Under the pieces are notes generated by a model. That model had not been told where the DNA came from and made no database searches. It saw nothing but the letters and a program-made list of their open reading frames with translations. From assembly GCA_946403085.1 (NCBI GenBank), contig CAMIYM010000005.1, positions 124,001 through 188,000 on the forward strand: 64,000 nt of DNA. The letters run 5' to 3'. The position numbers were made by a program, and so were the translations under genes. This stretch comes from an uncultured Clostridia bacterium. Lineage in GTDB: Bacteria; Bacillota; Clostridia; Saccharofermentanales; Saccharofermentanaceae. This document shows, one piece after another, positions 44,932 to 53,663 of the stretch (the stretch's first letter is position 1; each line of letters starts with the position of its first letter).

Positions 44932-45336
44932 ATGGAAGAGCTAAAACTGGAAGCCACAAAAGCAAATCTCGACAAGGTCTTATCCTTCATCGACGGCCAT
45001 CTCGAAAACAACGCCTGCTCCATGAAGAGCCAGATGCAGATCGATCTCGCCGCCGAAGAGATCTTCGTCAACATCGCCCAGTATTCATACGCACCCGGCA
45101 CGGGATCTGCCACAATCCGTATCTCTGTTGCTGACGGCTCAGCCGAGATCACATTCATCGACTCCGGCATCCCCTACGACCCGCTCGCCAAAGAAGATCC
45201 CGACATCACCCTCTCAAGCGAGGAGCGCCAGATCGGCGGCCTCGGCATCTTCCTCATCAAGCAGTATATGGACGACGTCCGCTACGAATATTCCGATGGC
45301 CAGAACAAGCTCACCATCGTCAAGAAACTGTCCTGA
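44932..45336 (+). CDS. RsbW-like anti-sigma/serine kinase (HATPase_c_2)
   Basis: A 134-aa kinase: N-box DLAAEEIFVNIAQYSY, G1 FIDSGIPYDPL and G2 RQIGGLGIFLIKQYMD, all in place. It should phosphorylate the STAS protein encoded divergently. GAGGG lies 9 bases before the ATG at 44932. It is followed after 27 bp by the SpoIIE-type phosphatase, giving a complete switch. Confidence 0.92.
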   Translation: MEELKLEATKANLDKVLSFIDGHLENNACSMKSQMQIDLAAEEIFVNIAQYSYAPGTGSATIRISVADGSAEITFIDSGIPYDPLAKEDPDITLSSEERQIGGLGIFLIKQYMDDVRYEYSDGQNKLTIVKKLS

Positions 45337-45363
45337 CATCACTTTTTCGACAGAGGTACCCAC

Positions 45364-47232
45364 ATGAGTCCCGAAAACAAATCCAAGATCGCTTCAGAAA
45401 AAGTTCCAGCAAACGCTTCAAAAAACGCTTCAGTAAACACTTCAGAAAACGCTTCCAGGTTCGACGCCAGGAAATCCCTTTCCGCGAAAACAGTACGCTC
45501 GACGCTCTTGAGCTGCCTGATCTTCGGCCTGATCATCCAGTTCGTCGCGCTCTCATTCTACGCATACTCATTCATACACCAGTACATCAGGATCGCAGAC
45601 GCCGCTGCCCGCCAGTGCCGCCTGTCCGTAACCCACGGCGCCGACGCATGCAAACTCTCCGACGATGTCATGAGGATCTACAACTCCTTAAGTGACGCAG
45701 ACCGCGCCAAGGTCGGCACACCTGAGTACAGACAGTTTTTCGCAGAGGTCGAGACGGGCGAAAACAGCGACTACGCAAGGATCTTCCGCATCATCCAGGA
45801 CACCCGTAATTTCCAGGACGTTTCCGATGTCTTCATCGCAATGTACGACGCCAACAACAACGCGATCGTCTTCGTCGCCGACGCGAGCGATGACCCTACT
45901 GACGTAAGACTTCCCGGCGACTGGGAAAAGGTAAGAAGGAACGAGATCAACCGCTTCGTTTTCGGAAACGACTACGAGACACTCTACACCTACGACTGGA
46001 CCAAACAGGACGGCTTCCTCGTAACGGTAGGCGTCCCGATCTCCGCAGAAGACGGCCACACAGTCTCCTACCTCCTCGTCGACATCTCCACCCGCAACAT
46101 CGCCTGGGGCATGGCAACCTTCGCTCTCCAGCTAACGATCGTAATCGTCCTGGTCACAGTGCTCCTTGCCTACTTCCAGACAAAGACCATCCAGAAAAAA
46201 CTCGTCGACCCGATCAACAAGATCGCCGAAGCATCCCAGCAGTATGCCCGTGACAGACAGGCCGGCAACGATGTAAAAGACCACTTCTCCAACATCGATG
46301 TCCACACCGAAGACGAGCTCGAGAACCTCGCCGAAGCCATGAAGGAAATGGAACTCGACCTGACCAAATATGAAGCCGACCTGACCCAGATCATCGCTGA
46401 CAAAGAGCGCATCGGCATGGAACTCTCCCTCGCCACCGCCATCCAGGCAGCTATGCTCCCTCACGACTTCCCGCCTTTCCCTGACAGGAAAGAATTCGAC
46501 ATCTACGCCATGATGGAGCCCGCCCGTGAAGTAGGCGGCGACTTCTACGACTTCTTCTTCATCGACGAAGACCACCTCTGCCTCGTAATCGCCGACGTCT
46601 CCGGCAAAGGCATCCCCGCTGCCCTCTTCATGATGATCTCCAAAACGATCCTCGCCAGCGTCGCAATGCTCGGCCGCCGCTCCGCCGCAGAAGTCTTAAT
46701 GAAGACCAACGAAGCCCTCTGCTCCAACAACAAAGTCGAGATGTTCGTTACCGCCTGGGTCGGCATCCTCGAAGTCTCCACCGGCAAGCTCACCGCAGCA
46801 AACGCCGGCCACGAATACCCCTTCATCAAGCGTGCCGACGGCTCCTTCGAAGTCTACAAAGACAAGCACGGCCTCGTAATCGGCGGCATGGCTGACACCG
46901 TCTACAAAGAGTACACCCTCGACTTAAAGCCCGGCGACAAGCTCTTCGTCTACACCGATGGCATCCCCGAAGCCAGCAACAGCGACGGCAAGATGTTCGG
47001 CTTAGAGCGCCTCGCCGAAGCGTTGAATAAGGAAGGTGGTTCTGGTGGTTTCGCTGCTTCCGCTGCTTCCGGTGCATCTGCTGCCGGCTCTTCTACGGCT
47101 TCCGCCACCGGCTCGACCGCTGAGATCATCCGCAACGTCCGCGTCTCCGTCGGAAACTTCGTCCAGGACGCCGAGCAGTTCGACGATCTCACCATGCTCT
47201 GCTTCGAGTACCACGGCCCTCAAGGGAAATAA
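45364..47232 (+). CDS. Membrane SpoIIE-type PP2C phosphatase with HAMP domain
   Basis: A 622-aa protein. The N-terminal tail is rich in Asn, Ala and Ser (KNASVNTSENAS). TM1 lies near 48-70, an outer sensor region of about 180 residues follows, and TM2 (FALQLTIVIVLVTVLLAY) precedes HAMP and a coiled coil. The PP2C domain has the metal motifs EVGGDFYDFF, VIADVSGKG, YTDGIPEASN and FDDLTML. An Ala/Gly/Ser-rich insert (about residues 557-585) sits near the end of the phosphatase domain. It should dephosphorylate the STAS protein in response to an outer signal. GAGG is 7 bases before the ATG. Confidence 0.92.
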   Translation: MSPENKSKIASEKVPANASKNASVNTSENASRFDARKSLSAKTVRSTLLSCLIFGLIIQFVALSFYAYSFIHQYIRIADAAARQCRLSVTHGADACKLSDDVMRIYNSLSDADRAKVGTPEYRQFFAEVETGENSDYARIFRIIQDTRNFQDVSDVFIAMYDANNNAIVFVADASDDPTDVRLPGDWEKVRRNEINRFVFGNDYETLYTYDWTKQDGFLVTVGVPISAEDGHTVSYLLVDISTRNIAWGMATFALQLTIVIVLVTVLLAYFQTKTIQKKLVDPINKIAEASQQYARDRQAGNDVKDHFSNIDVHTEDELENLAEAMKEMELDLTKYEADLTQIIADKERIGMELSLATAIQAAMLPHDFPPFPDRKEFDIYAMMEPAREVGGDFYDFFFIDEDHLCLVIADVSGKGIPAALFMMISKTILASVAMLGRRSAAEVLMKTNEALCSNNKVEMFVTAWVGILEVSTGKLTAANAGHEYPFIKRADGSFEVYKDKHGLVIGGMADTVYKEYTLDLKPGDKLFVYTDGIPEASNSDGKMFGLERLAEALNKEGGSGGFAASAASGASAAGSSTASATGSTAEIIRNVRVSVGNFVQDAEQFDDLTMLCFEYHGPQGK

Positions 47233-47293
47233 GTGCTTTTGGGCTTTTCTTGATCCCACCGGGAGCGGTCTAAAGCTTTAAATATGCTAATAA

Positions 47294-47334
47294 CGGACAC
47301 ATTGAGCGATTTTCGCCTTTGTGTCCGTATTTTT
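47294..47334 (+). terminator. Terminator-like GGACACA hairpin (repeat copy 2) after the phosphatase gene
   Basis: CGGACACA (47294-47301) pairs with TGTGTCCG (47320-47327), with further pairing inside (GAGCGA/TCGC-like), followed by TATTTTTTG. It can end transcription of 44932-47232 and is also a member of the repeat family. Confidence 0.65.
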
Positions 47335-47367
47335 TGCGCTTATTTCAGCCGCTCGGAGCGTGATTTA

Positions 47368-47401
47368 CGGACACAAACGGCTTTTTGGGTGGATGTGTCC
47401 G
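47368..47401. repeat. GGACACA hairpin repeat, copy 3
   Basis: CGGACACA (47368-47375) and TGTGTCCG (47394-47401), core AACGGCTTTTTGGGTGGA, followed by CTAG as in copy 1 (ATAG). Confidence 0.85.
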
Positions 47402-47441
47402 CTAGAGGACCGCTTTTTCGCGCTGATCGCGGGGATATTTG

Positions 47442-47475
47442 CGGACACAAAAGGCGTTTTTGGTCTTTGTGTCCG
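47442..47475. repeat. GGACACA hairpin repeat, copy 4
   Basis: CGGACACA (47442-47449) and TGTGTCCG (47468-47475). It is preceded by GATCGCGGGGATATTTG, similar to the bases before copy 1. A divergent fifth copy (GGGCATCACA...TGTGTGCCCGCTAG) lies near 47713-47753. Confidence 0.85.
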
Positions 47476-47485
47476 TTTAATTTTG

Positions 47486-47577
47486 TTTTTTACTTTCCCT
47501 GTCTCGAAAAGCTGGCTGGTGACAAGCTTGAGGCAGTTTTTTACTTTCCCTGTCTCGAAAAGTAGGCTGGTGACGAG
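47486..47577. repeat. Direct repeat of about 41 bp, 51-bp period
   Basis: TTTTTTACTTTCCCTGTCTC followed by GAAAAG and GGCTGGTGAC occurs at 47486-47526 and again at 47537-47577, with only a few differences. Confidence 0.9.
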
Positions 47578-47765
47578 ATGGTGACGGTCCACTTTTTAGG
47601 CAACTTTTTTTGCAAAATTGTCGACTGTTTTGACGACTTTAGGCGGTTTTCCACATTTTAGTCGTCTTTTTTCGCGAAAAAGTTGACTGAAAAGGCGACT
47701 GAAGTAAGCAGGGGCATCACAAACGGCATTTTCGGCGGATGTGTGCCCGCTAGCAGGGCGCCAAA

Positions 47766-48035
47766 GCATACTTAATCCGGAAAACGGCCATTAGGTATGC
47801 CTGTTTTCGCGGCATTTCGACATCGAAAAGGGTACTCAGGCATACCAGATTGCGAAAAGTACCTTTTGGTATGCTTTTTTCCTCAGGGAAAGCCCTTAAA
47901 ACAGGCCGATTAGGCATACCAAATCATAAAAATCTGCTTTTGGTATGCTTTTCGCTCAAGAGACAGCGCCGAGGCAGGCCCATCTGGGCATACTAAATCA
48001 CAGAAATCCGCTTCCGGTATGCTTTTCGCACAAGA
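47766..48035. repeat. Four tandem 74-bp units, each with a GCATACC/GGTATGC hairpin
   Basis: GCATAC starts at 47766, 47840, 47914 and 47988, exactly 74 bp apart. Each pairs with GGTATGC about 25-30 bases later (47794, 47868, 47942, 48016), followed mostly by TTTT. Units 3 and 4 are most alike. The units are non-coding. This is not a CRISPR array: the hairpins fill most of each unit and the intervening bases are not unique spacers. Confidence 0.88.
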
Positions 48036-48063
48036 GATAGTACGCCCCACCCCACACCCCAAT

Positions 48064-48091
48064 AAAAAACCGCCGCATGGGTTTGCGGCGG
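48064..48091 (-). terminator. Terminator of the sugar ABC operon
   Basis: On the minus strand, CCGCCGCA/TGCGGCGG arms (48091-48084 / 48077-48070) with a 6-base loop, followed by TTTTTT. It lies 66 bases after the last permease gene. Confidence 0.85.
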
Positions 48092-48156
48092 CTGGAGGTA
48101 AAGTGCATTCCGGATATTCGGGTGACCGGAAAACAATATTATGAAAGAACGGGTTA

Positions 48157-49383
48157 TTATGAGGCTGTCTTAGCTGCGCCTTCGGCACTTGCCTTCTTGG
48201 CAGCCTTTGCCTTCTTATCCTTCTTCTGCTTGGAGAGGATATCGAAAACAACTGCGGCGAGAAGTACGATTCCCTTTGCGATCTTGATCCAGTCCTGGTC
48301 GATGGACATCAGTGACATGCCCTGGTTGATAACACCGATCATGGTAGCACCGATTACCATTCCCATTACTGTACCTGAACCGCCGTATGCGGAAACGCCG
48401 CCGACGATACAAGCTGCGATCGCGTCCATCTCGAAGTTCTGGCCTGCATAGGAGTTAGCCGCACCGAATCTTGTTGTAACGAGGAGAGAAGCAAGAACGG
48501 TGAGGAGCGCCATGTTGAGGTAAGCGCAGAACATAACGAGCTTGTTGTTGATACCGGAAAGTCTTGATGTCTCTGCGTTGCCGCCGACTGTCATGAAGTG
48601 ACGTCCGATAGTTGTCTTTTCTGTGATGATGCCGTATACGATGAGAACTGCGATGATCCAGAGGAGAACTACAGGGATACCGCCGTCCTGTGCGAGCTGT
48701 ACAGCGAGGATTGCGATGACTGCAACTTCGAGGATGCTCTTCAATACGGTGAACCACATGGGATCTGCCTGATAACCCTTTTTGACCTTCTTTGCACGGC
48801 CGTAGAAGTTAAGGAATACAACAACTGCTGCGCCGATTGCACCGAAGACTATGCAAGGGATGTTGAGCTGGCCCCAAGGTGTCTCGAAGATCTTACCGGA
48901 GAAGATCCTGGTGAAAGATGCCGGGAAGTTGGAGATAGCGCTTGTATCAGAAACTGTGATGAGGATCTGTGTGCCGAGGCCTCTGAATGCGAGGTAGCCG
49001 GCTAGAGTTGCGATCCACGGCGGGATTCTGAGGTAAGCGATGAGGTAACCTAAGATTGCACCGTATAAGAGTCCTGCTCCTATAACAATGATGAGTGTAA
49101 GAGGTGTGTTAACGTGCTGGATTACTGAGAAGACACCTGCGATAGCACCTACGAAGCAGACGAAGGATCCGACTGAAAGGTCGATGTTACCACCTGTGAG
49201 CATACACATGAGCATGCCGGCACCGAGGACGAATACGTATGCGTTCTGGTCGATCAGGGCTGTAATGTTCGAAGGAGTGAACATGTTGCCGCCTGTCATT
49301 ATTACGAAGAAAACATAGATAACGAAAAGCGCTATAGTCATTACGTTCTTTTTGAGAACATTTCCAATGCTGAAATTATTCAT
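48157..49383 (-). CDS. Sugar ABC transporter permease (second copy)
   Basis: A 408-aa multi-pass membrane protein of the BPD_transp_2 family (ribose/galactose/xylose type), with GAGMLMCMLTGGNIDLSVGSFVCFVGAIAGV and GGNAETSRLSGINNKLVMF, the conserved cytoplasmic loops for the ATPase. It is a close paralogue of the adjacent permease, and its start overlaps that gene's stop by 4 bp. The two could form a heterodimeric channel. Lys/Ala-rich C-tail. Confidence 0.92.
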   Translation of the reverse strand: MNNFSIGNVLKKNVMTIALFVIYVFFVIMTGGNMFTPSNITALIDQNAYVFVLGAGMLMCMLTGGNIDLSVGSFVCFVGAIAGVFSVIQHVNTPLTLIIVIGAGLLYGAILGYLIAYLRIPPWIATLAGYLAFRGLGTQILITVSDTSAISNFPASFTRIFSGKIFETPWGQLNIPCIVFGAIGAAVVVFLNFYGRAKKVKKGYQADPMWFTVLKSILEVAVIAILAVQLAQDGGIPVVLLWIIAVLIVYGIITEKTTIGRHFMTVGGNAETSRLSGINNKLVMFCAYLNMALLTVLASLLVTTRFGAANSYAGQNFEMDAIAACIVGGVSAYGGSGTVMGMVIGATMIGVINQGMSLMSIDQDWIKIAKGIVLLAAVVFDILSKQKKDKKAKAAKKASAEGAAKTAS

Positions 49384-50615
49384 GCCTTAGCACCTCCCTT
49401 CTCTGTTGTTTCTGCTGCTGCAGTCTTCTTAGAGCCCTTTCTTCTCATCTGCATGATTACGTCGAAAAGAACTGCCAATACAAGAACGATACCCTTAACT
49501 ACTGTCTGATAGTTCGGAGGAGTATTTGCAACGACCATGCCCTGGTTGATGATACCCATCAGGGCTGCACCGATGATAACGCCGCCGATAGAACCTGTTC
49601 CGCCGTATGCAGAAGCACCGCCGATGAAGCAGGCTGCGATAGCGTCCATCTCATAACCCATACCGTAGTTAGGCGATGAACCCTTAAGTCTTGCGATATT
49701 GAGGATTCCTGCGAAGCCTGCAAGGAGGCCCATGAGTGTGTAAGCACTGAACATAACCATCTTTGTGTTGATACCGGAAAGTCTTGTAGCCTTTTCGTTA
49801 CCACCGACAGCGTAGAGGTTACGGCCGAGTGTTGTCTTTGTTGTGATGTAAGCGAAGATTCCGAGTACGAGAGCGATCCAGATTAGAACTGTAGGAATGC
49901 CCTTGTAGGAAGCAAGCTTGTAAGTAAGCCATCCGATGACTGCAACAATGAGGATAGTCTTGATAACTACAGAGATAATAGAATCAACTTTGTAGCCCTT
50001 CTTGATGAGTCTTGAACGGTTAATAAATGTGTATACAGCATAACCGATTGCGATGATGGCACCTGCGACTATACATGTCTTGTTAAGATCTGATGCAGGT
50101 CCGATATTAGCTAAGAAATCCGGAACATAGCATGCGTCGCCGCCGCCGAAGATCTTAAGGAATGATTCATCTGTAATACTGTATGTGTAGCCGCCCATGA
50201 TGATGTTTGCGAGACCTCTGAAAGCGAGCCAGCCAACGAGTGTCGCGATGAAAGGCGGAACCTTAACGTAAGCGATCCAGAAACCGTGCCACATACCGAT
50301 GATGAGACCCATGACGAGCATAAGTACTACAGCAAGAGGCCACGGGAGATTCTTTTCGAGGATGATAGCACCGATACCACCTGCGAGGCAGACAACTGAA
50401 CCTACGGAAAGGTCAATGTTACCACCGGTGAGGATGCAGAGGAGCATACCTGTACCGAGTACGAAAACGTATGCGTTCTGTGAAATCAAATTGTTGATGT
50501 TCTGAGGGAATAATGTCTTACCGCCGGTAATGATGGAGAAGGCTATTACAACCACAACCATGGCAATAAGCATCATATATTTTCTCAGGAAGTTTAATAC
50601 TTTATTTCCTTCCAT
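49380..50615 (-). CDS. Sugar ABC transporter permease (GguB-like)
   Basis: A 411-aa multi-pass permease with FVLGTGMLLCILTGGNIDLSVGSVVCLAGG and the GGNEKATRLSGINTKMVMF coupling loop. Length and features match GguB/MmsB permeases of multiple-monosaccharide transporters. It starts 2 bp after the ATPase stop. Confidence 0.93.
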   Translation of the reverse strand: MEGNKVLNFLRKYMMLIAMVVVVIAFSIITGGKTLFPQNINNLISQNAYVFVLGTGMLLCILTGGNIDLSVGSVVCLAGGIGAIILEKNLPWPLAVVLMLVMGLIIGMWHGFWIAYVKVPPFIATLVGWLAFRGLANIIMGGYTYSITDESFLKIFGGGDACYVPDFLANIGPASDLNKTCIVAGAIIAIGYAVYTFINRSRLIKKGYKVDSIISVVIKTILIVAVIGWLTYKLASYKGIPTVLIWIALVLGIFAYITTKTTLGRNLYAVGGNEKATRLSGINTKMVMFSAYTLMGLLAGFAGILNIARLKGSSPNYGMGYEMDAIAACFIGGASAYGGTGSIGGVIIGAALMGIINQGMVVANTPPNYQTVVKGIVLVLAVLFDVIMQMRRKGSKKTAAAETTEKGGAKA

Positions 50616-50617
50616 AC

Positions 50618-52156
50618 TTATGCCTCACTTCCCGACTTAACAATGCAAGCCATAATGTTTTCCTGTGTTGCTTCAGATGCAGGCATCTCGCCAACGATCT
50701 TGGCCTGGTTCATGATGTAGATCCTGTCACTCATGCCGATGACTTCAGGAAGCTCGGATGAGATCATGATTACGGATTTACCGGCTTTTGCAAGATCATT
50801 GATGATGCAGTAGATCTCGTACTTCGCACCTACGTCGATACCTCTTGTAGGTTCGTCGAGAATAAGAACATCCGGATTAGCAAACATCCACTTAGCAAGG
50901 AGGACCTTCTGCTGGTTACCACCGGAGAGGTTTCCTACGAGCTGCTCTACGGAAGGAGTCTTAGTTCTGAGTTTCTTAACGTATTCTTCAGCTACCTGGT
51001 ATTCCTTATCCTTATCGATAAAGCTTCCGGAGCTGACACCTGCAAGGTTTGCAAGTGTTGTGTTTGTCTTGATCGAATTCGTAAGAACAAGTCCGTTGCC
51101 CTTACGGTCTTCAGTAACGTAAGCAATACCTGCAGCGATTGCCTGCTTAGGATTCTTGAGGGTGAGCTCTTCGCCCTTAAGAGTAAGTTTTCCGGAAATG
51201 CCGATACCATAGGAGCGTCCGAAAATACTCATCGCAAGCTCTGTACGGCCTGCGCCCATGAGGCCGTAGATTCCTACGACTTCGCCTGCATGTACATTGA
51301 TCGATACATCATCGCAAACTTTTCTCTCGGAGAATTCAGGATGATATACCGTCCAATGGTCAACTTCCATCATGACATCGCCGATCGGAACATCGTGACG
51401 CTTAGGGAAACGGTCGGTCATTTCACGGCCTACCATGCCCTTGATGATCCTTGTCTCGGAGATATCGTCTGTGGTAGCATCCAAAGTCTCGATCGTGGAA
51501 CCGTCTCTTACGACCGTGATCTTGTCTGCAACATATGAGACTTCATTGAGCTTGTGGGAGATGATGATCATCGTCATGCCCTCGCTCTTGAGCTTCTTCA
51601 TGAGATCAAGAAGTGCTTTTGAATCAGTCTCGTTAAGTGATGAAGTAGGCTCGTCCAGGATGAGGAGTCTGGCATGCTTAGCCAGAGCCTTCGCGATCTC
51701 AACGAGCTGCTGCTTACCTGTACCAATATCTTTAATAAGTGTCTTTGAGGAATCTGTAAGGCCTACCATCTCGAGGTACTTGTCTGCCTCAGCGTAGGTC
51801 TTGTTCCAGTCTATGCACCATTTGCTTCCCTGTTCATTTCCGAGGAACATATTCTCACCGATCGTCATGTAAGGAATCAGCGCGAGTTCCTGGTGGATAA
51901 TAACGATTCCTTTTCTCTCGGAATCTTTGATGTTATGAAATTCGCATACTTCGCCGTCGTAAATAATGTCTCCGGAGTAGGAGCCATACGGATAAATACC
52001 GCTGAGAACGTTCATCAGTGTTGATTTACCGGCACCGTTCTCACCGACTAGTGCGTGAATCTCCCCCTCTTCAACCTTAAGGTTGACATTGTCGAGAGCC
52101 TTAACGCCCGGAAAAGTTTTGGTTATGCTATTCATCTCAAGCAAAACTTTTGCCAT
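50618..52156 (-). CDS. mmsA: Sugar ABC transporter ATP-binding protein (MmsA/GguA-like)
   Basis: A 512-aa double nucleotide-binding protein. Domain 1: Walker A GENGAGKST, signature IGTGKQQLVEIAKAL, Walker B LLILDEPTSSL. Domain 2 has the degenerate Walker A of this family (GLMGAGRTE), signature LSGGNQQKVLLAKW and LILDEPTRGIDVGAKYE. It energises uptake of monosaccharides through the two permeases. Preceded by a stable stem-loop after the binding-protein gene. Confidence 0.95.
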   Translation of the reverse strand: MAKVLLEMNSITKTFPGVKALDNVNLKVEEGEIHALVGENGAGKSTLMNVLSGIYPYGSYSGDIIYDGEVCEFHNIKDSERKGIVIIHQELALIPYMTIGENMFLGNEQGSKWCIDWNKTYAEADKYLEMVGLTDSSKTLIKDIGTGKQQLVEIAKALAKHARLLILDEPTSSLNETDSKALLDLMKKLKSEGMTMIIISHKLNEVSYVADKITVVRDGSTIETLDATTDDISETRIIKGMVGREMTDRFPKRHDVPIGDVMMEVDHWTVYHPEFSERKVCDDVSINVHAGEVVGIYGLMGAGRTELAMSIFGRSYGIGISGKLTLKGEELTLKNPKQAIAAGIAYVTEDRKGNGLVLTNSIKTNTTLANLAGVSSGSFIDKDKEYQVAEEYVKKLRTKTPSVEQLVGNLSGGNQQKVLLAKWMFANPDVLILDEPTRGIDVGAKYEIYCIINDLAKAGKSVIMISSELPEVIGMSDRIYIMNQAKIVGEMPASEATQENIMACIVKSGSEA

Positions 52157-52213
52157 GTGTCGCCTCTTTCGTAAGTTTCAAGTAAGTTTGTGTTTGGTAT
52201 TCAAAGTAAAGTT

Positions 52214-52260
52214 ACAGCCCCAATATACAGGCGGGGTTTCCCCCGCCTGCAAAAGGCTGT
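52214..52260 (-). promoter_or_regulatory. Intercistronic stem-loop between binding-protein and ATPase genes
   Basis: CAGGCGGGG/CCCCGCCTG (52228-52236 / 52241-52249) inside outer arms ACAGCC/GGCTGT (52214-52219 / 52255-52260). No T-run follows on the minus strand, so it fits an mRNA-stabilising or partly terminating hairpin that raises binding-protein output over transporter output. Confidence 0.75.
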
Positions 52261-52270
52261 AGACAATTAA

Positions 52271-53335
52271 TTAAGTAATGTCAGCTTCTGTGTAGTAACC
52301 AGATGTGATCAAGATTTCCTTGTAGTTGTCTGCACTAGCAAATACAGGTGAGCAGAGGTATGAAGGAACAACCTTCTTGCCGTTGTTGTATGTCTTTGTA
52401 TCGTTAACATCAACTGTCTCGCCCTTGATGATCTGTGTAACCATCTTAACAACCTGGGAAGCGAGTGTACGTGTATCCTTGAATACGGACATTGACTGCT
52501 TGCCTGCGAGCATGTTCTTAACGTTTGCCTTATCGCAGTCCTGACCTGTGATGATCGGGTATGTGCCCTTGTAGTTAGCGCCGAGAGCGTTCTCTACGCC
52601 GAGAGCTGTTGAGTCGTTGGAGCAGAGCCATACGTCAACGTTTGTGCCGTCTGCATAGTATGTGGAAAGGATTGTTTCTGCTCTGGACTGAGCTGTCTCT
52701 GTCTTCCAAGCAGGTGTAGCAACCTTCTCGAATGTATCCTGACCGGAAACTACCTTAAGTGTACCCTTCTCGATGTAAGGCTTAAGAACATCATAAGCAC
52801 CATTGAAGAAGAAGCCGGCATTGTTATCACCGGGGTCACCAGCTGTGAACTCGATGTTGTATGTCTTTGTAGCTTCGTCGAGCTTGAGAGTATCCTTAAC
52901 GAATTCACCCTGAATTGTACCAACCTTGTAGTTGTCGAATGTTGCATAGTAGTCAACTGTAGCGCTATCCATCAAGAGACGGTCATAAGCGATAACCGGG
53001 ATGTTCTTAGCTTCAGCCTTATCAAGAGCAGAACCTAATGAAGAACCTTCGATAGCAGCGATAACGATAACCTTACAACCGTTGTTTACCATGTTCTCAA
53101 CCTGTGAGAGCTGTGTAGAAACGTCGTCGTTTGCATACTGAAGATCTACCTCGTAGCCAGCAGCCTCGAGTTCCTTCTTCATGTTGTCACCGTCCTGATT
53201 CCATCTCTGGAGTGACTTTGTAGGCATTGATACGCCAACCTTTGTCTTTCCGGAACCTGCGCCTGCGCAACCAGTTAATGCTGTAACAGCCATTGCTGCA
53301 CAAAGAATTGTTCCAAGAATTTTCTTTGCTTTCAT
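52271..53335 (-). CDS. chvE: Sugar-binding lipoprotein of the ABC transporter (ChvE-like)
   Basis: A 354-aa lipoprotein: signal KKILGTILCAAMAVTALTGC with lipobox LTGC (Cys 23), then a two-lobe periplasmic binding fold (VGVSMPTKSLQRWNQDG, NNGCKVIVIAAIEGSSLG, PVIAYDRLLMDS, EFTAGDPGDNNAGFFFNGAYDVL). It matches ChvE-type binding proteins for multiple monosaccharides. I chose the ATG at 53335, with AGGAGG 10 bases upstream; the frame extends 37 codons upstream through non-signal-like sequence. Confidence 0.94.
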   Translation of the reverse strand: MKAKKILGTILCAAMAVTALTGCAGAGSGKTKVGVSMPTKSLQRWNQDGDNMKKELEAAGYEVDLQYANDDVSTQLSQVENMVNNGCKVIVIAAIEGSSLGSALDKAEAKNIPVIAYDRLLMDSATVDYYATFDNYKVGTIQGEFVKDTLKLDEATKTYNIEFTAGDPGDNNAGFFFNGAYDVLKPYIEKGTLKVVSGQDTFEKVATPAWKTETAQSRAETILSTYYADGTNVDVWLCSNDSTALGVENALGANYKGTYPIITGQDCDKANVKNMLAGKQSMSVFKDTRTLASQVVKMVTQIIKGETVDVNDTKTYNNGKKVVPSYLCSPVFASADNYKEILITSGYYTEADIT

Positions 53336-53461
53336 TTGGAAATTTCCTCCTATTAAATGATGCGGCATTTCCTGCCACATACAAATTAACATTAGGTATA
53401 TAGGAGTTGCATATCGAAAATCTTGATATTTTTGGTAAGTTGTCATAAGGTTCGGCAGCTT

Positions 53462-53512
53462 TTTAGCACAATTTTGTGGTGGGAATAACCAAATTGTCCA
53501 AATTGTGCTAAA
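53462..53512. promoter_or_regulatory. Long inverted repeat upstream of the sugar-binding gene
   Basis: TTTAGCACAATTT (53462-53474) and AAATTGTGCTAAA (53500-53512) are perfect 13-bp arms with a 25-base spacer. The spacer repeats AAATTGT once more. There is no T-run on either side, so an operator (perhaps for the YesN-type regulator) is more likely than a terminator. The rest of 53336-53663 has no gene. Confidence 0.6.
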
Positions 53513-53663
53513 TACTTCAGATTTGCCTGAAATCTGTTGAAGAAGGCTAGTTTGTGGTTAGTTATTTTTATTTTTCGCGCGCGTTTTTATAAAGGCGCTG
53601 AGCCTTCATCTGATCCGCCGTTCCAGTTCTCTTTGCCTATTTCACAAAGGAATGCGAAAAGTA

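Noticed and set aside
46132..46575. Minus-strand open frame inside the SpoIIE phosphatase gene
   Set aside because: Antisense shadow produced by G+C-rich third positions; the plus-strand gene has all PP2C motifs.
47766..48035. Possible CRISPR array
   Set aside because: Regular 74-bp spacing, but the units are diverged hairpins with related intervening bases, no unique spacers and no cas genes nearby.
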